From positions 108,470,515 through 108,534,514 of the forward strand of contig OW799237.1 in the NCBI GenBank assembly GCA_941918925.1: a DNA stretch of 64,000 nucleotides, read 5' to 3'. Below the pieces are notes generated by a model, which was not told the DNA's origin, did not search any database, and worked only from the letters and a program-made list of their open reading frames with translations. Within the stretch, counting starts at the first letter, position 1; every line of letters starts with the position of its first letter. The DNA comes from Phyto melanocephala (lineage: Eukaryota > Arthropoda > Insecta > Diptera > Rhinophoridae). Positions 59,610-64,000 of this stretch are shown here, piece after piece. A program made the position numbers and the translations under genes.

Positions 59610-60055
59610 GCTTGATTTCTTTACATTTTGGTATGCGTATTACAAATAATATGAAATATACTACGTTTTTGTAAATTTACTGTTCGTTTACATTTACATA
59701 GGAAAGAGAAAGTTCATTTTGAAAATGTCATTAAATGAAGAATCGTAGTAATTACTATATTTTTATTGTTAGATGTTGTTTCACAGGAATAATTCTCGGT
59801 TGCTCGAGTTTGAATTTCTGCACAACTCCTAAGTAGGCTTAACACATTTACTGTAAGGAGACTGTTATTTATACACGACAACAACCATTTAGTTGATCCA
59901 ATTCAGAAAACAATACAAAAAAAAAAAAAAATTATATAAAAAATCAATTTAGAACTATTTAGAAATCAATTAAAACAAATAATTCTATATTTAAATTTTC
60001 AATACATTACTGAGTTAAATAGTTGATATTTACACACAACACCTGTAGTTCTGAT

Positions 60056-60121
60056 CAAAAGAGTGCTGATGATGAAACCGTAGCTGGTTTCGAATATACA
60101 TTCCACTCGGCTAGTATCGGA
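60056..60121 (+). ncRNA. Hammerhead-like motif, second family, plus-strand copy
   Basis: GAGTG (60061-60065), CTGATGA (60066-60072), T, stem II GAAACC / GGTTTC with loop GTAGCT, GAAT (expected GAAA), ATACAT, TC, CACTC (60104-60108). GAGUG/CACUC form stem I and UC sits exactly at the expected cleavage position. The GAAA box has one change (A15.1 to T), so it is probably inactive. Confidence 0.6.
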
Positions 60122-60457
60122 TGACTAATTTTTCCTTAATATTCTTGTCGTTATCGCATTGAATTTATAGCCGAATAAAAAATTTAAAATATTATATAAA
60201 AAATAATTATTAAAAAAAACTTGCTAAATAAAAAAATTTAAAATATAGGTATAAAGCTTTTTCATTAAATTTTCTCCATAATAAAAAAAACAAATTCGGC
60301 TGAGCCAAATATTATTTTTAGCCGATGGAAAACTCGTCGCAGACTCGCAGAAGATTTTTGCTTGTAAGCTGCCGCCGCAATTTCTCAATCGGCTTGGTTC
60401 TCTGATCAAGGTAGCGGGTAATATGTGTTTTGTTGCTACAAAAAACTTCCTAAATGT

Positions 60458-61236
60458 CAAGATCTATTAAATAAGGTCTGTTCAACTAATCAGCTGATCG
60501 TTTTTTGCTCCCCTATGTTTACTACTCGAAGTCGTCAAAATTTGTTTACCTTTTTAGGGCGACATTTATGTTTTTCAATTTTATGATTGATAATTTTTCA
60601 ACTTATGATTTATATTCAAAAGTGCAGTGAAAAAGTGCCGGACATGCCGGTAAAAGGCGTTTCTGTACCCAAGGACTGAGCCACACCAACAGCTATAGCA
60701 GCCTTGCCATTACTTGGCTCACAGGCCAAGAAAATACAACGATTAGCTATTTTGCTTCACGCACCATTTGTACAACACCAGCAGCGAAACGAGCATCTTT
60801 CTGCCCCAACATACCTTGTGAAACAGTACGCTTCTTCAAGACATCGTCTAGACTTCTATTTTATCTTTATCAGCCATATTTTTATTAAAAATTTACTATT
60901 AACACAATTTATTTTTGTTGTCTTGAAAAAATTGTTAAACAAAATGAAAACACAAAATTTAATAGGCGTTGGGCATATTCATACAGGTATATGCAACGGC
61001 GAATTTGCTGTGCTGCTCTCTGTCAAATACCTCATACAAAATAATTTTTTATACATAGAGTTTGACAGTAACGTTTCCCATCAGATGGACTGATAATTTC
61101 ACCTGAATGAATTTTTTGGTATTTTAGTCAGCTGTTTTTGACTACCTTAGAGTAATTTTACACTAACAAAATGCCCGTATATTTTTTTTGCTTTTTGTTT
61201 TTGTAGAGTTGCACAGACCTTATTTAATAGACCCTG
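60458..61236. mobile_element. Non-autonomous hAT-like element carrying a reptin gene fragment, copy 2
   Basis: Same ends as 9481-10252 with two changed bases (CAAGATC..., ...ACCCTG) and an exact 8-bp target duplication CTAAATGT (60450-60457, 61237-61244). The interior is highly similar to copy 1. Confidence 0.9.
60640..60877 (-). pseudogene. Captured reptin (RuvBL2) 5' fragment, copy 2
   Basis: Same captured segment as 9648-9893, with the ATG at 60877-60875. It has an additional 1-nt deletion in the region just before the Walker A position, and other substitutions. Both copies share the N-terminal gap, so the capture and that deletion came before amplification. Confidence 0.85.
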
Positions 61237-61484
61237 CTAAATGTCATAAAAAACACTTAAACAGCTGATAAAAAAAGTAGCAAAATGTTAGTAAATACAA
61301 AAACCAAAAAAAAATGTAAACAAATTTTGATATTTGGAAAGAGAAATGTATAAACAAAACAATGATCAGCAGTGGACTTAAGTCTACCTGAAGTTAATAT
61401 ACCTTTATTATAAGTGAAGTTAATATATTTTAACATTTCCATCCCTGGGCTACATAACGTCTTGACAGCTACATAAACGATTTG

Positions 61485-61492
61485 TGACGTGG
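61485..61492 (+). promoter_or_regulatory. UPR-type element TGACGTGG
   Basis: TGACGTGG matches the XBP1/ATF6 unfolded-protein-response element core and lies about 165 bp upstream of the TRAP-delta start codon. TRAP subunits are ER secretory-pathway proteins known to respond to ER stress in animals. Seen: the 8-mer; role is inferred. Confidence 0.5.
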
Positions 61493-61655
61493 TCGGTGTT
61501 GTCGTGGCATTTTGACATTTCGAATTGTCAATCTAACTTTTTTTTAATTTGCATTCCGATATCACTTGATTTATTTTTTCCTTCCTAGCGCGAAAGTGTG
61601 ATTCTGTAGTACTTCAAATAAATAACAATTTTTATTTATAAAAAAGCAAAAAAAA

Positions 61656-62230
61656 ATGCGTCAATTTGTAAATGTTTTCTTGGTATGCCTGTTCGCTGTC
61701 TCATCATATGCCAACACTTGCACTAGCCCTAAAGCTATAGTAAATTCCTTCAGCACACAAGATGCTACGATTTTAACACAATTGGCACATGTTGGAGAGT
61801 TTACTTTAAAGTGTGGAAACGGAGCTAAACCGACATTGTTTGCTGAATTTTCTTGCGGCAAAGTAGTGCCTGTGGCTCAAGTTGGCGAAGATAAATATCA
61901 GGTATGTAAAACAAAAATTTCTTAATACATACCTACATAGAATAAGTGTATTATTATTCTGTATTATAGGTCAGCTGGATTGAAGAAATCAAAAAGGGTT
62001 CCAGTGGCAATATTGTTGTTCGTCTTTTCGACGAAGATGGCTACTCTAACTTGCGCAAGGTTCAACGTGATGGTGGCAAAGTATCAAACGTAAAGTCACT
62101 GGTCGATATTACTATCAGTGCTAAAGGTGCTTACAAGGGACCATGGGTTAAGGCTGAAATAGTGGCAGCATTGTTGGTAGGAGTTATTGCTTACTTTGCT
62201 GTCACCACCAAAAGCAAAGTTCAAGCTTAA
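61656..62230 (+). CDS. Tapdelta: Translocon-associated protein subunit delta (TRAP-delta / SSR4)
   Basis: Exons 61656-61901 and 61970-62230 join in phase 0 (CAG / GTC), intron 68 bp with GTATGT donor and TTATAG acceptor; 168 aa, close to the family's 170 or so. TRAP-delta is part of the ER TRAP complex beside the Sec61 channel and helps translocation and folding of secretory proteins. Seen: a signal peptide (MRQFVNVFLVCLFAVSSYAN), a lumenal domain with two conserved cysteines (LKCGNG, EFSCGK) and the block VRLFDEDGYSNLRKVQR, one C-terminal membrane segment (VAALLVGVIAYFAV) and a short basic cytosolic tail TTKSKVQA. The start is the first ATG and is preceded by an A-rich leader. AATAAA-type poly(A) signals occur near 62483-62495. 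Complete and apparently functional. Confidence 0.96.
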
Positions 62231-62640
62231 GTTTTTTTCATTACATATTGGAAAAAACCAACTTTGCGTCAGAGATTAATGTTTGAATGAAATTCATTCA
62301 CCTTAAAAAAAAAAAAAACAAATGGTTCAATATGGAACTTTTAGAAAACTCTGCAATCACAGCAATGTGATATACATTTATGTGTACACATTTGCAAAAC
62401 GTTTAATGATTTCTTCTAACTAAATGTAAGATTTGATTAATTGTATAATTTAGATAAAAATTTGATTCTAAATTTTATTAAAAATAAACAATAAAAACAA
62501 AGTTTTCTACAACAAAAATAAAGGTTTTAAATTGTTTTGCATAAATGAAGCTGGATTTAATCAATAAACGTGTTTAATAAATTTTTTAATATAGTTTCTT
62601 TGACCTTTTTTTAAAAATATGTAATAGTTTATAGGTCTTT
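62231..62640 (+). other. 3' UTR of TRAP-delta and AT-rich downstream DNA
   Basis: Poly(A) signals cluster at 62483-62525. Nothing coding is seen after them. Confidence 0.6.
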
Positions 62641-62677
62641 TCAATAATAAAAAATTTTTTTGTTCTTTTTTATATTT

Positions 62678-62722
62678 GATCAATATTTCGCTACCTCTTT
62701 GTGTAGCATCATCAGGATACTA
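62678..62722 (-). ncRNA. Hammerhead-like ribozyme motif (same type as the Penelope arms)
   Basis: Minus strand: TATC, CTGATGA (62715-62709), T, stem II GCTAC / GTAGC with loop ACAAAGAG, GAAA (62689-62686), TATT, GATC. Same GAAATATTG junction as the motif at 22757-22799, but a different stem II sequence with pairing kept. Stem I is short. Confidence 0.55.
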
Positions 62723-62978
62723 GTTTTTATTACCTATATATTTGTTTTTTGTTGGTTTAGTGTCTTGATAATTGTTTTTTTTTTTATATTTATAATTTGA
62801 TAAACAAATTGAAAATAACTAAATTAGATTAGAAAAATAAAATAAATTAAAATTGAAAAATTGTTGGTTGGGTTTTTGAAAAAGTTTTTTATAGTTTTTT
62901 GTTTTATTTTTGAATTCTCATTTTGTTAATGAGAATTTAAAAATATAACTTATAAAAATTTTAAACTTTTTCAAGAAT

Positions 62979-63046
62979 TTGGGTAAAGGTTTACTGATGA
63001 TCTGGCATAAGCACCAGTGAAATGCATATAAACCAGCTTAAACCCA
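62979..63046 (+). ncRNA. Hammerhead ribozyme candidate, best conserved copy
   Basis: GGTTTA (62988-62993), CTGATGA (62994-63000), T, stem II CTGG / CCAG with 8-nt loop CATAAGCA, T, GAAA (63019-63022), T-GC-A loop closing stem III (ATGCAT), A (63028), TAAACC (63029-63034). GGTTTA and TAAACC pair perfectly as stem I; an outer TGGGT / ACCCA pair may extend it past an internal loop. All conserved core positions (CUGANGA, GAAA, UH) are present and the predicted cleavage is after A63028. Caveat: a U-U mismatch sits next to the core in stem II. Confidence 0.7.
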
Positions 63047-63169
63047 GCAACCAAATAAATATTATTGAAAAATTGAAAATAACATTTTTCAAATTAAAAA
63101 ATTAAAATAAAATTAGCATTTTGGATAGATTTTTTTATAAATCGAATTTTCTATAGGAACTTTTAATCT

Positions 63170-63300
63170 ATTGAATTTTTTTATTTTTGATTTTTTTTTA
63201 ATATTGAATTTTTTTTTTATTTTTAAATTTTTTTTTTATTTTTTAATTTTTTTTTTTTTTGTTTTTGAATTTTTTTTTGTTTTTGAATTTTTTTCATAAA
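63170..63300. repeat. T-rich imperfect tandem repeat
   Basis: Repeated TTTTTTATTTTTGAATTTTT-like units; low complexity. Confidence 0.75.
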
Positions 63301-63489
63301 CATGAAACTAATTGCAATTAAAAAATGATGAATAAAAAATTTATTGAACATTTTCTTTAAACTTACAGGGTGGCACATCAATTTGCTTCAATAAGAAATT
63401 TAAGTAAATTTTTAATTTATTCAAGGAATTTTTTTTTTACATATGACAATGACATCTGCTCATTCACGCATAAGTCTGAAAGGTTGATT

Positions 63490-63775
63490 ACTTCAATTAT
63501 TGTTTCAATTTAGTCAGATTCCTTGGTTTCGTTTTGTACACCTCTTGCTTAACATAACGCCACAAAAAAGTGTTGTTCAGCCTGGTCAGGTCACCTTGGA
63601 GGGCCAGCAGAAGTTCCGTTTAATGAAGTATTTCTGTATTAGCTTTACTTCATATACCTACGACAATTTCGCTTATTTAAATTACCGTTTAGATCAAAAG
63701 GACCTCATCGAACATAATCAAGCAATTTATCAAACCGTTGCCTTCTTTGCAGTGATTAATTCGCTTGCAATTTGA
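63490..63775 (+). CDS. Unassigned ORF, possible terminal exon or pseudogene
   Basis: After a plausible acceptor (TTGTTTCAATTTAG, ending at about 63513) an open frame reads QIPWFRFVHLLLNITPQKSV and VQPGQVTLEGQQKFRLMKYF, ending in a stop at 63773-63775. The base composition is much less AT-rich than its surroundings and protein-like, but I do not recognise the family. A related-looking GC-richer stretch continues to the window end. It may be an exon of a gene extending past the window or a decayed transposon. Confidence 0.35.
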
Positions 63776-64000
63776 ACTTTGTTCGAAAACAAGTATAAGT
63801 CATCATGTCTGTTAATTTCAATTTGCGTCGATAAGTCTTAAGTTAAAATTCTTGGATTAACCTGAAGTGACGTTGCTAGAGCAGCGATTAAAGGCAAACA
63901 TATTTACCAGCCCATATACTTGGGTAAGTGCCGCAAAACTTTCGCCTAAATTCTCTTTTGACGAAAATGAAGGACGAAAAAGCATGGTCGCGCTAAACTA
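63776..64000. other. Window end, possibly coding but unassigned
   Basis: GC content is higher than in nearby intergenic DNA, and a GTAAGT donor-like site occurs at about 63924. No family could be recognised. Confidence 0.3.

Overview
This window is nuclear DNA from a fly (Diptera). Proteins of Drosophila type are split by introns, the background is very AT-rich, introns reach 11.5 kb, and transposable elements fill most of the sequence. A calyptrate fly (blow fly, house fly and relatives) is the likeliest source; that is inference from the genes and repeat style, not a proven species call.

Four host genes can be built exon by exon with matching splice phases. (1) 14650-20139 (+): the 3' nine exons of a secreted SMOC/SPARC-family protein, the magu/pentagone type (Kazal, thyroglobulin, EF-hand, disordered linker, thyroglobulin, EF-hand). 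Its first exons lie upstream. (2) 26736-29785 (-): PIG-N, the GPI-anchor ethanolamine-phosphate transferase 1, two exons, 873 aa. (3) 30555-44230 (-): a 647-aa basic, disordered protein of unknown identity in four coding exons, one intron being 11.5 kb. It has two KEN boxes and a PP1-docking-like motif. (4) 61656-62230 (+): the delta subunit of the ER translocon-associated protein complex, with a TGACGTGG (UPR-type) site upstream.

The rest is a nested transposon landscape. At least a dozen copies of one dispersed element family share their ends but have three interchangeable interiors (A, B, C). Its ends, lack of target duplication and T/T insertion resemble Helentron-associated elements. Three classical Helitrons, several Tc1/mariner relics, hAT-type elements with 8-bp duplications, palindromic MITEs, a tRNA-headed SINE with a perfect 12-bp duplication, LINE relics and a Penelope-like element are also present.

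The most striking items are: hammerhead-ribozyme motifs in several copies, one with a nearly complete fold at 62979-63046 and a pair flanking a GIY-YIG (Penelope-type) relic at 22626-23822; two copies of a hAT-like element that carry a piece of the host reptin (RuvBL2) gene; an inverted central cassette that separates subfamilies A and B of the Helentron-like family; and a SINE whose 3' tail matches the 3' end of a LINE in the same window.

Region by region: 1-14649 repeats and upstream intron or intergenic DNA; 14650-20139 magu-type gene with LINE relics in an intron; 20140-26735 hAT-like, Penelope-like, Helentron-like and SINE insertions; 26736-29785 PIG-N; 29786-44230 the unknown gene with repeats in its large intron; 44231-61480 almost pure repeats; 61485-62230 TRAP-delta; 62231-64000 ribozyme motifs and an unassigned ORF.
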